A stretch of DNA of 64,000 nucleotides from Symsagittifera roscoffensis. Its lineage: Eukaryota > Xenacoelomorpha > Acoela > Convolutidae. Positions 42,552-54,870 of the stretch are shown here, one piece after another. The notes beneath the pieces were generated by a model. The model was not told the DNA's origin and made no database searches. It saw nothing but the letters and a program-made list of their open reading frames with translations. The stretch is taken from positions 124,001 through 188,000 of the forward strand of contig NC_087062.1 in NCBI RefSeq assembly GCF_963678635.1, written 5' to 3'. The position numbers and the translations under genes were made by a program. Positions within the stretch are counted from its first letter, which is position 1. Each line of letters opens with the position of its first letter.

Positions 42552-43368
42552 CAACAGCCTTTGAACCTCTGAACAGGTTTTTGGAGACATTCCTTACGAG
42601 GTTATCCAGAACCAATGAACCTAGTGAGAAATCCAGAAGAGTCTTTAAAAAACCAAGATGCTATAAAGACGAAACTGATGGCTGTATTGATACCTGGATA
42701 GAGGTGATGAAATTGCATTTTGAGGAAGAAGACCTGTCAGAAAGGCAAGAATGCAATGCGTTCACCAGTAACTTGAAAGGGACAGCCCTAAATGTGTGAT
42801 GGCTAAGAAACAGTATCAGAGGGACACTGCTGAGAAAATCTTTGAAATCTTTAAATCGTTTTGGCTCACGGGTGCAGGGACACCAGTCAATGATGCGCTT
42901 CGGAAACGGAGGCAACGAGAAGATGAGACAATAAGCAATTTTCTAGACGATTTGGAGATGCTGAGAAGGCGCAGCCAACCGGATGAGTCGAACAGGAGGA
43001 TGAACATGGCAGTAGCCTCAAAATTCATCGATGGTGTGAAGAATGATGAACTTCGAACAATGTTAGCAACACATTACACACCACTATCAACCAATGCGCT
43101 AACACCAGAGGAGTTGAGGCTCAAGTCAAAAGAATATCTTTTATTGAAACCTCCTTCGAGATCTGGTTATTACAAGAACAATTATGGCAACTTTAACAAC
43201 GGACCAGCAAACCAAAAGAACAACTGGTACAAACCAAGGGACGATATGGACAAGAGACGCTCCTGTGCAAATTGCAGTTCGACGGACCATCATGTGTCAG
43301 CATGCCCAACTTATAAACAGGGCATGAAAGCAATAGGCTTTAGCCTCGAGGACTGGAACCTGATCTAA
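42548..43368 (+). pseudogene. gag: Ty3-like gag, capsid and zinc-knuckle part, one frameshift
   Basis: The frame 42548-42799 covers the start of a Ty3-type capsid (DGCIDTWIEVMKLHFEEEDL, NAFTSNLKGTALN). A one-base loss at about 42795 moves the sequence into the frame that ends at 43368. There the C-terminal capsid (QREDETISNFLDDLEMLRRR, VASKFIDGVKNDELRTMLAT) is followed by a basic Asn/Gly-rich linker and a CCHC zinc knuckle, CANCSSTDHHVSAC (43264-43305), for nucleic-acid binding. The frame closes at 43368. No pol follows, so this is a 3'-truncated copy. Confidence 0.8.
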
Positions 43369-45043
43369 ACTATATTTTATATTTTCATATAAGTTAAATA
43401 TTTTACCAGTGTAAAATATTTAATATTAACCAATCATAATCCATCCAACTAAGAACCCACTTATTTGTAAGTGCTGAAGTTACTTGTAATTTCAGCACCT
43501 GAGAGATTTGAGTTTAACTTGGAAATTAGTTACCTCTCCAAGAGAACTTCAGCAGCCGCAAAAAAAACAGTATACTCCAGATCTATCGAGCCTAGCAGAG
43601 ACTAGTTAAACACCCTGAGACTAGTAGATATAAGAGTAAGATTAGGATCGGTATTAGACTAAGAAGTTGCACGAATCTATCCGACCGAAAATAAGATAGC
43701 GTGACGAACAGACGGTTTACCCTATCCGAAATTACTCTATGAGTTATAGACCTAAAACCTATTTCATCTGGTGCGACCATAAGTCTCAAATAAAGACCTT
43801 AAAAAACAAAATAGCTGAGAATTAACCAAAAATAGATTAGAAATAGACAAAACATTTTCAAAATGTTACGCGACAGCAGCTTAATTGATTGTTCTCTACG
43901 ACTCAATAGATCAGAGACGCTATTCAGCACAATACGAGAACTACCCGATATTGGAAAAAGACCTCGGACAAGAGACGACATACGACTACATAGAAACTTA
44001 CCATTTATTTTCATGGTCGTACGGCAAAAGCCAACACAAATTTTTATATTTAGAATCTTACTAGCAATGAATTTAGATTTTCGTTTGGAAACATAAAATC
44101 CTTGAAGGAAATCTTCAATGATTATTTCAGGCACTAAATAAAATTATTTTTGTTCAATAACGATTGATAAAAACATCTCAAATCGTTCTCTCCAATTCTG
44201 CAGTACCATAAAAAACATATTTGAAAAAATAGTTTATTGAAAATAAAAACTAAAATTAGTAGCATGACAATAAATTGCTGGTAAATAAAATCATTCTGTT
44301 GTTCCAGCTTCATCACCTAAACATAACAGCAATCATTAATCAACTAATTTCATCAAAACTAAAAGCTTTATTAAATTTAAGTTATTTCAAAAAGTTAACC
44401 TTAAACTTTATATGCAATAAACTTAACTTTATCTCATCGTAAACCAGATTATCAAGGCTTTCCTTTTATCTAAATAAATTTTCTACTTTATAATTTTAAT
44501 TCTGCTCATCAAGGTTTATCCTTGGATCAAAAAGAACAATTTTGTTCTTTCCCGCCCACTTATCAAGTGTCTAATGACCTCAAACGTCGATTCACTACCC
44601 AACTTTTTCAACAAACCCAGGACTAACAGAAATTTTTTTAAAATACTAACCATTCAATTTAGGCTAAACAGTGAAGAACTTCGGTTATTCACCCTTCACT
44701 TGACCCCTCCTCTTAAATGACCCAAGATAAATCTTAAACTAAGTAAGTTTAAAATAGAATCTAACGAACTACTTGTGTTCTAATTATACTTGAACCTTGT
44801 GGATCGATTTACTATTCTCCAACCCTAGAACACAATCACTACACCTAAGTAATATTAAGTAAGTTAACACTTTAACTTAGACTAGACACGAAAAAGTAAA
44901 AATCATTCTTCGGAATCGATATACTTTTCTCTCCAACCCTGACCAAAAAGACCCAGGTTAAGCTAACCAAAAAATTGTAAGGACTAACAGTCTAGGAAAT
45001 TAAAACCACAAATAACAATTTCGCATCCCTCATCCTTAACCTT
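43369..45043. other. AT-rich region between the two retroelements
   Basis: I find no defensible gene in 1.7 kb. A stem-loop (GTGCTGAA at 43471-43478 with TTCAGCAC at 43491-43498) and several short A/T tracts are present. The 5' LTR of the following element would be expected here, but no matching copy was found downstream within the window. Confidence 0.5.
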
Positions 45044-46352
45044 ATGTCATTAAAAAATCTAGGAAATAAACAAACAATCGTAATACACTACTGTGAAATA
45101 GACAATCAAAAATACGATTTTGTAATAACCCCGCATACACAAACAGTTGAATATATCAACACAAAACGACAAACAAAAAAAAGAAAAATTATAAGTAAAC
45201 AAAGACAGATAACACAAAAAATATTTTCAAAACATATAAATGCATTTTCCGAATCAGAAGTCAGTAGTCTAGACGCATAATACAGATTTAAAAACTTTAA
45301 TAAATAAAAATTATCCAACCCATTATATTTTTCCGATTCAGAAACAACTGCAATCTTATCAAAAAAAAGAAAAAACAGAAAAAAAAAAGAAACATAAACA
45401 CAAACCAGTACATCTATACAATTGGAATCAACCAATTAGACAATTGAATAATTATGTATTAACAGTTATCATGCAAAAAAATTAGCAGTACTCAAAGTGA
45501 CGAAAGTCCAGACGAAGAAGCAGTTTTTCCCTTTGTTTTAAATTCACTCAATGATAGAGGACAAACACGATTTTGCAAAAATTTACTCGTAAATTTGTTT
45601 GAACCAGGAATCAGTCCGTGCAAATCAGAAGTCCCAGATATAAAAATCAAAAGACAATTTATAGAACATTATTTAAAAGAAATTTGTAACCTAACACAAC
45701 AATACGGAATCTACACCCTAGAAATCAGTACACCAAGAACATCTCATTATCAATATGTCATCCAAACAGACGATATTGATTTAGAATTTTCAAAACCATT
45801 CACAGAATATATCAAAAGCATACAATATCACAACTCACAGAGAGCAAACTCAATATTCACCAACGAAGTTTTGCAGTAATATTTACTTATTTCTCTATAT
45901 TAGAAAGAACAGAAGCTCAGAGTACAACACCAGTCCATACATCAAAACACACAAAAGTAAGAAGCAAAATCGCCGCATTTTCAACATTTTTAAACGCAAT
46001 TCGTGAAAATTTTGCCAATAATGATGTTTCACAAAACATTAAACATGATTTAAAAAAAATACTAGCATGGTTTACAATTGATTATTTTACAAAAAATATC
46101 GATTTAATTGAACAAGCAAGAAAAACCTTTAGAACCCAAAGTACCAATGACGACACTGTCATTGCAGAACAATCAGATTACGTTTGGGACCCTGAATGGT
46201 CTCATCCAGCATTTTTAAATTTTCCAGTAGACATCTCAAGTCAAGCTATAAATACAATATCTCTTCACCCAGATTATGTAAAAATAATACCATTAACAAT
46301 CGATGCAACACCTTTAAATTATAATACCTTTTTTACCCGACACACAAATTAA
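45044..46352 (+). pseudogene. N-terminal gag-region protein of the large retroelement, frameshifted
   Basis: Three successive frames make this up: 45044-45280 (MSLKNLGNKQTIVIHYCEID; Lys-rich tail), 45595-45879 (SEVPDIKIKRQFIEHYLKEI), and an ATG-less frame from about 45870 to 46352 with ILERTEAQSTTPVHTSKHTK, FSTFLNAIRENFANNDVSQN and YVWDPEWSHPAFLNFPVDIS. The second and third join cleanly by a shift at about 45870. The last frame is easily missed because it has no early Met. I recognise no domain. It precedes the recognisable capsid by about 300 codons and may be an N-terminal extension of gag or a separate ORF. Confidence 0.5.
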
Positions 46353-47640
46353 TAGCTTAAATTCAACAGTAATACATCATGAAAACCTCAAGGGAACTAT
46401 CTCACCGATACATGCAAATCTTGCAACACCAAAAAATAGAAATACAACATTACCACAAGTAACCTTACAGTCAACCGTTAAACCCTCGGTTGCCCCTAAG
46501 TTTTCACATATGGATTGCCAGACACATAGATCAATGACAAGACCGACAAGAACACGAAAAAGGTTCACAAGAAGCATTTTTGCAGAACAAAACTATAATT
46601 ACACACATTTATCAAAAACAAATCACCCTCCACGAAAAAATAAAAACCACGTATGTTCTCACTATTGAAATCTCCCAAATACATCAACCAATTCAGTAAA
46701 TTTTCAAAACAATTGACACCCTCCACAAGATCACAGTGAAAATTAACCATTTTTCCAACAAAATAAGAAGAAACAGCAAACACCTTAATACACAAATTAT
46801 TTATCATCTGACGATGATGATTATTATCAACCAGATGTTTTTGCACCATATACCCAAGAATATCGCACACAAAGACCGCGACAATCTCAACCATTCCAAA
46901 ACATGAAAATTTATCCACGAAATCCAACAGATATACAGAATCAACGATCAATGCATATACCAAACTCAATTAACACACAATCTTTTCAACCGAAACAACC
47001 ACAAAACCCAAAGACTATGCATTCCTACCAACCAACCCAAATGCATAATGAAATACCATTACCATATTACCTACAACAACATGAAATAACAAAAAACCAA
47101 CTTACAATTTTCTCACAAATAGCAAACGCCACAGAGTCACTCCAAACGACAATGAATCCTTATCTAATGGGAGGATCGTCAATAACATCAAATAAACCAT
47201 TAATGGTATTCGGAGGAACAGACCCTGAATACTCAGTAGAAGAGTACGTAAATGCAGTCACAGCAAATTTAATTTTGAATATAGGATCCGAACCAATTAA
47301 TACGCCACTCCATCAAAATTGGATACATAGACGCACAGCGTTAATACAAACAACACTAGATGGCGCAGCTCAAAAATCGTTTTCAGTACTACCTATAGAC
47401 ATAAAATCAGATTGGAAAAGGTTTACACAAGAATTTTCAAAAATGTTTGATTCTGAAAGTTTTATGCAATGAAATTTGCAGGTTACCAATCAAACAATTA
47501 GCAGTTCGAATCGAAACACTAGTTCAAAAAGCACATTCACTTAATACACATGGTTACAAAAAAAACAAAAATGACAGAACGTTTAATGATGACCTTAACC
47601 ACTCAACTAAAGAAAATAGCTATGAAGAAAAGAGCATCTA
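46351..47640 (+). pseudogene. gag: Gag matrix/capsid region of the large retroelement
   Basis: An ATG-less open stretch from 46351 to about 46669 (SLNSTVIHHENLKGTISPIH) leads, after a shift, into the frame up to 47472. The latter has a Gln/Pro/Asn-rich linker (MKIYPRNPTDIQNQRS) and then a Ty3-type capsid core: PLMVFGGTDPEYSVEEYVNA, WIHRRTALIQTTLDGAAQKS, DWKRFTQEFSKMFD. A second shift leads to RLPIKQLAVRIETLVQKAHS at 47480-47540. The last 330 bp are repeated immediately downstream. Confidence 0.8.
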
Positions 47641-47990
47641 ATCCTTCATATCGTTCATATCCTACATAGACGCACAGCGTTAATACAAACAACACTAGAT
47701 GGCGCAGCTCAAAAATCGTTTTCAGTACACCTATAGACATAAATTCAGATTGGAAAAGATTCACACAAGAATTTTCAAAAATGTTTGATTCTGAAAGTTT
47801 TATGCAATGAAAATTGCAGGTTACCAATCAAACAATTAGCAGTTCGAATCGAAACACTAGTTCAAAAAGCACATTCACTTAATACACATGGTTACAAAAA
47901 AAAACAAAAATGACAGAACGTTTAATGATGACATTAACGCCTCAACTAAGGAAAATAGCTATAAAGAAAAGAGCATCTAATCCTTCCTCA
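47324..47990 (+). repeat. About 340-bp tandem duplication in gag
   Basis: ACATAGACGCACAGCGTTAA occurs near 47324 and again near 47663. Both copies run through AAAGAGCATCTAATCCTTC (about 47630 and 47967). The second copy continues into the C-terminal capsid with SIREPDLDFRKIVDKLEQAE, so it holds the natural 3' continuation. Confidence 0.85.
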
Positions 47991-48965
47991 ATTCGAGAAC
48001 CAGATTTAGATTTTAGAAAAATAGTAGATAAACTAGAACAAGCAGAAATCACAATGAAACTTGAAGAAAAAGAAAATCTAAAGAAAAAGACTACAGTATA
48101 TTAATCGGATCAAAACAAATACTACACATATAAATAACATACAAGAATCAGATATAGATATATCTGAAAAAATCACTGAAAAACTAAATATCTATGAAAA
48201 GAACCCAAAATATAAGGGTAAACCATCTTTCAAAAAATGGTGTTATTATTGCCGACAATACGGACACAGTATTTCCGAATGTAGACAAAAACAACAAGAC
48301 AACCAGAATGAACCTCAAAACACAAAGAACCAAATAAGTCATTCTATCAATACATGAAAAAAAATGGAAACATACCAAACAAGAACATACACAATAATAA
48401 TAGCTGTGGAAAACCACTTCCAACCATCAAAATTATTCTAGAAATCAATTATCATATAACTCTAGTTGTAGAGGTAGATCGCCCGAACAAAGAAATTTTC
48501 GAAATTTCTCACGAAACAAACATAGTAGATCGAATAGTCGATATAACTATCCACGATCGAAGTCAAACGCAACAGAATTTGTTTTTGATTCCAGTTCCCA
48601 AACAAACTCAGGGAATAGACACTATTCCAACAACAGATCACGAAATCTACTACAACAGACATAGAAACTATTCAAACAATAAGAAAAGAAGTTACTCAAA
48701 CAATCGAAATCAGATTTGTCCAAACAATAGATCACAGAATAGTTCATACAATAGATCAAACTATCAGAGATCAAATGATAACTATCAAAACAGATCACAA
48801 AAAAATTCACGAAACCGAAACTCGAGCAATAACAAAAGATACAGAAATTATTCCCAGTCATCTCATAGGAATAATAACCGTTACTCTGATTCTCAACACA
48901 GATACAGAAGTAACACACCAAAGCACAAAGACAAATCAATCAAGTACAAACAAATGAAGAAATAA
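47910..48965 (+). pseudogene. gag: Gag C-terminal part with CCHC zinc knuckle and Asn/Arg/Ser tail
   Basis: The frame 47910-48104 finishes the capsid region. A frameshift leads to a segment with a zinc knuckle, CYYCRQYGHSISEC (48241-48282, the CX2CX4HX4C form), expected to bind RNA during packaging. Beyond it is a low-complexity nucleocapsid tail to about 48965, rich in Asn, Arg, Ser and Tyr, spread over two frames. Confidence 0.75.
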
Positions 48966-49065
48966 CTTCAGACCCCCCAGCTATCGATGACACAGAAAAA
49001 ATGAATTACAATTATTCCACATTAATTGTGAATCAACAGATAATGAATGTGATACATATAATAAT

Positions 49066-49491
49066 ATGTCAGTAAATATGATTACAGTCGAAAATGACTA
49101 TGAACCTATCATGTACAAACAACCCTTCACTTCACACATTTACGAAAATCAATTGGAACTTCTGAATAATTATTATATGGGACCAATTAATAATAATTCA
49201 CAAGTCAATCAAGAAGTAATCAAAACTAACACTGTAGTTAAACCTGATAAAAATTACGAAAAACAATGCTCAAATTATCATATTTATCAGAACATTCAAA
49301 AAAAACAATCAAGAGAAAAAATTTGGACAACCCCATTTTTCTTAGAGAGCCCAAAAAATAAAGAATTTCAACCACCAGATCCTAAACTTGATTTTTTAAT
49401 CGACTCAGGAGCAGAGTCAAATATCATTAACATCACCACATGGAATGAAATCAGAACACTGCATCCGAAATTAAAACCTCTAGTAAATTAG
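49066..49491 (+). pseudogene. pol: Retroelement aspartic protease region
   Basis: A 141-codon frame ends with LDFLIDSGAESNIINITTWN, containing the retropepsin active-site DSG (Asp codon 49402-49404). The frame stops soon after, at 49491. The rest of the protease lies in damaged sequence to about 49880, in other frames with stops. The enzyme would cleave the Gag-Pol precursor. It precedes RT as in other Ty3-like elements. Confidence 0.75.
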
Positions 49492-49885
49492 CAACAGCAC
49501 AAGGATCAACATTAGTAAATTAGGGAAAAATCCAACTATCCCTTGTTCTCAAAAGAACAATGGAACAAAATAAGATTTTGAACAAACCATTCAAACAAAC
49601 ATTTCATATTACTGATATTAAGCATAATGTCATTGGCATACCGTTTATCACTAAATATATACAGTAAATAGTAAAATCCATATAAAAGATAAATATACAA
49701 TAATGAAAAACACAGCCTTAACATTCTTTCAAAGATTAAACAAACAACCACCATTTTTCTGAAAATTTGACACCATTTATAATCAAGAACGAAAACACCT
49801 GAAACCACTATCAGGAAATGTATAAAACTTTTCAATAAAACAAGTTCATCAGTATGACAAAAGTCAAAACAGACAACAACTTTTT

Positions 49886-51050
49886 ATGTCAGATTTCGAA
49901 TTTAGACCCATTCACAAATTTTTCAAAATAACAATCTCATCCATAAAATACGTGAAAAACACTAATTCTGATATCATTTCACTACACGTGTATAACAATA
50001 CACCAAATCGAATAACATTACCCTTAGGACTCTTAGGATATTGTGAGACAAATGCTACAACTTCACCTGTTAAAGAAGTATCATACCGAGTTAATAATAT
50101 ATTACAACTATTAGATATTTGTCAATCAACAATTCTTGATGAAGAATTGTCCATAAATAAAATAATAAGCAATGAAAAAACAAATACAGATTACTTCACA
50201 AAAACCCCATATTTCAAACCAACATTTAATATAACAAATTATACAGAAGAACAACAAAAATTTTTAACAATGTTTAATTTTCAACAGTCACAAATAACAC
50301 AAAATGAATTTGACAAATTAGCTAAACAGCTAAAAAAATATTCATTAGTTTACATTTGACATTGGAAACATTAGTTCATCCCTACACCTTCCATTAAAAC
50401 CTGATGCAGTTTTCAAAAAACAAAGAGCAAGTAAAGTAACAATTCACTTACACTTACAATTCACTTGATAACAATCCTGTTATCATTCTAGCACAAGGTG
50501 AATCACTAAAAATAGTTTTAGACGCTAGATATCACAATTCACTAATTGATGAATCAAAATGTAATTGGTCTATTGAACCAATACAAGTTATCTTAACAAA
50601 GATAAATGGTAAGTACTTCACAACCGCAGATATGAATAGTGCTTACAATCAAATGTCACTAGATGAACAATCAAGACGATTAACCCAATTTGTAATTGGA
50701 AATCAACAATATGAATTTAATCGATTATTCTATGGAACATCCATAGGACCAGCAGCTTTTTCAGCTTTCATGAGTAAAATTTTTAGACCACTAAACTCAA
50801 GAAAAATGCAATCATATATTTAGATGACGTTTTCATGCAAACACAAACTAAGACAAAATGTTTACAGTTTTGGAACAATATCACCAAATACTTCAGAACG
50901 AAAATCTGATACAGCCCCAGATAAATCACCTTTCTTTTTAACACGCGTTAAATTTTTAGAACATAATACTGAACGAAACACTATCACTCCATTAAAATCA
51001 CGCATTGATGCAATTCAAAAACTTCAACCACCTACAAATTAGAAAGTCCA
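49886..51050 (+). pseudogene. pol: Reverse transcriptase domain
   Basis: The frame 49886-50359 is the linker leading into RT. RT itself is in pieces from about 50500: a segment with ILAQGESLKIVLDARYHNSL, then the frame 50632-50823 with NSAYNQMSLDEQSRRLTQFV and FNRLFYGTSIGPAAFSAFMS. The catalytic YLDD is present at about 50816-50827 but displaced by one base from the upstream frame. The thumb region (50824-51042) contains ITPLKSRIDAIQKLQPPTN. These blocks match Ty3-type RT. At least four lesions are seen. Confidence 0.85.
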
Positions 51051-51189
51051 AGAAAGTCCAAGAATTTCTTGGAATGTTGAATTTCTTAAGTAAATATGTT
51101 TACAAGATGCAATTATAGTTAAGACCTTACTATAACATCCTCAGACAACAAAATAATTTTGAATGGAACAATGAACATCAAACACGATT

Positions 51190-51645
51190 TTAAGAAAGGA
51201 AAAAACTTTTAACAGAACAAATTTCAAACACCATTCCAGATCCAAACCAACCATTCTATGCAATGTGCGATGCTTCAAAATTTGGCATTGGCGCATCATT
51301 ATTACAATCACATAGTGGAACAAATAAATTCTTATATAAGCAAACTCACGATTATTCACACAAGCCTAGCTACGACTCTTCACTCTAATGAGAGAATGTA
51401 CAGCTATAATATACACACTTACAGAATACGAATTTCTGATACTTGGATTGAAGCACCCAATAGTTTTATTTACAGATCATAAACCAATTATATTTCTTTT
51501 CACACAAAAACCAAATCCGAATCACAGAGTTTATAGATTTCAATTAATTTTGATGAAATTCCCAAACTTACATATAGTTTGGACAGCAGGAAAACCTTGC
51601 ATTACCAGATACATTAAGTAGAAATACGCCACCTGAACTACTTAC
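51190..51645 (+). pseudogene. pol: RNase H domain of the large retroelement
   Basis: PNQPFYAMCDASKFGIGASL (catalytic Asp) at about 51240-51300 is followed by a frameshift. Then the frame from 51388 carries MRECTAIIYTLTEYEFLILG (Glu), PIVLFTDHKPIIFLF (Asp) and VWTAGKPCITRYI, where the HNxxD-like end has been lost through a frameshift near 51600. The activity would degrade the RNA strand during cDNA synthesis. Confidence 0.8.
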
Positions 51646-52312
51646 ACGAAAAACTACAGTTGAAATACCAAAAAAATCAAATTCTATCTCGCGATAGATG
51701 AAACATCACCCCGATTAGAATGCAAATACGCAGTAAAAATCAATCACAAATAAATAACCTATAACATTTTCCACTCTACCTAGATTGCCAAAATAATCAC
51801 TACGAAGTTGAATTATTAGGCACATCTACCTTTAAACCAATTCCATACTCACAATGGATAAAAAAAAACACTCAACAAAAGAAAATAAAACAAATACCGC
51901 ATAAGAAACACCTTTTTCCACTAATCGAAAAAAAAAATTAACTGATAAAATAAACTTATCAGGACCACAAGCAAATGACTCAAAATACACGATAAATCAA
52001 GTTTTTAACCTCCATGACCCACTTGACACAGTTCCCGTGTCAAAACTAGAAATTGATAATATTTTTCTCCCACCAACAGAAAAAATTACATTTGAACTTT
52101 TAAAGTAATACCAAAACCTTGACCCAGTAATTAGACAACTAAAATCATGGCACAAATACAAAACAAAACCAGCAAAAGCTGATACAACATTTTTAGGAAA
52201 CAAAACACTCCTCCGATATTTTCGAAAATTTAATGACACAACAGTAAATGAAAAAACAGATCTTTAAGAATACCAATTAGATAATTCTAAAATTCCCTGT
52301 CTTCCCTTAAGT
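51646..52312 (+). pseudogene. Linker between RNase H and integrase, degraded
   Basis: The reading frames change repeatedly and show Lys/Asn-rich coding-like segments (for example the stretch near 51990-52100 that would encode NIFLPPTEKITFELLK). No domain is recognised. It is probably the RNase H-integrase tether of the same pol. Confidence 0.45.
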
Positions 52313-53831
52313 ATGATACTGATAGCATTCAACATCTCCCATACACAAAACACAAAAGGACACTCCGGATCAGAAAAGACATACTCGAACCTTACACAAA
52401 ATTTTTATTTTTCAAACGCCCCAATTTGGATAAAAGTATTATGCAATGATTGTATAATATGTCAATTGAAAAAACCTTATCCAAATCAAAAACAAATAGC
52501 TCAAAAACAAGATTTTAAAGGACAAGTTTATCTTTCAACCATAGAATTTCATTCGAGACAAAAGGACCAATTTCATCATCCTCTGAAGAAAGATCCTACA
52601 TTATGGTCATTGTTGATGCATTCACACACTATGTAGCACTCAACCCAGTACCACACTGTAACGCTTATTATGCTTACACAACACTTTACGAACACTGGAT
52701 AGCTAAATTTGGATTACCCGAAATCTTAGTCACAGACAATGGTGCAGAAATCATTAATAATGAAATCATCACACTATGCCACTTATACAATATTAAACAT
52801 AAACCACGTACATCTTATGCACCTTGGACAAATGGTTTAGTCGAAGGTATGAACCGTTCATTGCAAGAATATCTTAGATGTATCATTAATGGAAACGATA
52901 CACGATTTACAGAATGGTCAACAGATGTAAAATTATTTCCCTTATCATACAATTCACAAATAACGACGACGTTAGGAATGTCACCATATGAAATGGTTTT
53001 CAATCAAAAACCAAGAAAACCAATTAAAATCACAGCAAATGCCCATAAAAATGCACAAGGTTATTGCAAACCAAATGAAGATTCAATATGCTATAATCTA
53101 CCATCACACAAACACACACACACGATGAAGATCATTTTCATCACCCACAAATTCTCAAATTAGCCTCCGGTACACATACAGAATGGATTTTAATTAGAGT
53201 TAAAAAGCGCAACAAAATCTACCAAAAGGTAACAAAGAAATTGTTACAAAAGCAAAACATTAACAACCAAATTAATTCACGTTTTATACCAGCCACAGAT
53301 TTAAAAACTGGAACATCTGATTTAATACCTAATTTCCATACACAAAAAGTAATTTCTAAAAAAGTACAACCCTTTCGAAAAGGAGCATAACAAATAATTG
53401 CTAAATCCACTGAAGTAACATATAAACTCACAGATTCAACTAAAAAAAAATTATTCAACATCGTAACAATTTATTACTTTACTACCCGAAGGAATACGCT
53501 TTACGCAAATTAACCCAATTAAATTCGTTCACAGGTTTAAAATTTATTCAAAACAATACAAAAACAGAACACGAAACAAATATACATGTTGACAATCATC
53601 ATAAACAAAATCAAAAACAAAACACAACTCATAAAATACAAAAAAACCAGACACAAATAAATCTGAAAAAGAAAGAAAAATATGAAAATGATAGAAAAAG
53701 TCTTGCCACAAGAACAAAAAGAAAAATCCGAACATAGAGAATCATTACGACTTAGAAATCAACCACGAAAAAATTATAAAACATTCATCCCACAATCTAA
53801 AATATTGAAGAAAGTTGAATTTCAAAAATAA
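52313..53831 (+). pseudogene. pol: Integrase and C-terminal pol tail of the large retroelement
   Basis: The zinc-binding part is visible in 52313-52636 (GHSGSEKTYSNLTQNF ... CNDCIICQLKK, the CX2C pair). The catalytic core is in 52603-53163: the second Asp is in VTDNGAE (52735-52737) and the Glu in LVEGMNRSLQ (52843-52845), exactly D-X35-E. The first Asp falls where two frames meet (about 52560-52600), so it is lost or out of frame. After 53163 a basic C-terminal part in other frames (RFIPATDLKTG, KKVQPFRKGA) extends to about 53831. The enzyme would insert the cDNA copy. Confidence 0.85.
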
Positions 53832-54442
53832 ACTTTAATTTTAAAATTAATAATTCGTACACTGCTCAATCATTTTAAACTTTCACTTTTTAAAATAACA
53901 TGCTGAAACAAACGCAACAATTCTACTTCAAATTCAGCCAATAGGATTCACTCAAATCCGTCACCTTAAATATCTCTAAAACCAACCTACTAGCCGACAG
54001 ATATTGATCTCCAGGCATATCTATAACTATAACTTCACAACCTCCAGGTCAAAAATAAGCAACTTGCTAAAACTTGACAACTAAAATAAATACCACGATA
54101 ATATTACAACCCTCCCCTATCTAATAATGCAAAGATCAACCATGTTTTCCCAACATAGACCTCAGAAACCTTCCAACCAAAAATGGCAAATTAGCCTGAA
54201 GTAAAAAGGCACCATGATCATATGGCCTAAAGTACAATAATTTCAAAAAAACCCAGATTATCCACCAATTAAAAATAAAGCAAAGAAGACCTCCCGAGCA
54301 CCATAAAATAAGCCTTCAACAATTTTTCAGGTGCTCAACACACATGTCAAAAAATCAATAAAAAATCCGACCACACTTGAATTTCGCCCCAGAAAAACAA
54401 AAAATAATCGACGAACGAATCATTTCATAAAAACTTCTCTCC
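53832..54442. other. AT-rich spacer between pol and the 3' ORFs
   Basis: No gene or repeat is visible over 610 bases. It may hold splice acceptor or promoter sequences for the downstream genes, but no motif stands out. Confidence 0.5.
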
Positions 54443-54800
54443 TTGACAGTCGACACTCTAAAAAACTTAATCATAAATTTTTTCATAATTTTTTTTTATT
54501 CTATTAAACTTTTGATAACATCTTTTATTGAAAGTTTTGAAGCTTTAACAATTCTTTCAATACTTTTTTGCAAATTTGTTTTAATTGTCGACACCCTATT
54601 TCAAACATATTTACAACTTTCCCAAATCATTGACCACATTCACAGGTACGATAATTTAAAAACAATTTAAATGATACAAACAATTTTTAGTAGAACAGAT
54701 ATTTTTTTACTATTCGTAACTTTTATCACATTTTTATCATCCCTAACTATGACAATGTGCAAATGTGTAAAAAAGGCAATAGTCACATTCGCCTAAGCAA
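54443..54800 (+). CDS. Two small hydrophobic ORFs (possible membrane peptides)
   Basis: The frame 54443-54670 (75 codons) is dominated by Ile, Leu and Phe (FFIIFFYSIKLLITSFI, ILSILFCKFVLIVDTLF), giving two likely membrane segments. A second short frame from 54671 (MIQTIFSRTDIFLLFVTFIT) has one more membrane segment and a Cys/Lys end. AT richness alone can produce such composition, so they may be fortuitous. Their position just upstream of the envelope-like region makes a leader or viroporin-like role conceivable. Confidence 0.3.
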
Positions 54801-54870
54801 CAATCCTTTTAATTCTATTCATCGAAGAATATTACAATAAACATAAATCTTCCCACTAAGAAATATATAA

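Noticed and set aside
42548-42801. ATGA (42548) and TGATG (42797) as further translational couplings in gag
   Set aside because: In both places the upstream or downstream codons continue gag in another phase, so these overlaps arose from one-base indels.
35848-43368. DIRS/Ngaro-type element (to explain the missing integrase)
   Set aside because: No tyrosine recombinase motif or split direct repeats were seen. RNase H and gag look Ty3-like.
43863-44134. Short ORFs 43863-44096 (+) and 43799-44134 (-)
   Set aside because: They overlap each other, have no recognisable sequence and are expected by chance in AT-rich DNA.
45106-49835. Minus-strand ORFs rich in Phe, Cys and Val across the gag-pol region
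   Set aside because: They are complements of Lys/Asn/Gln-rich plus-strand coding sequence.
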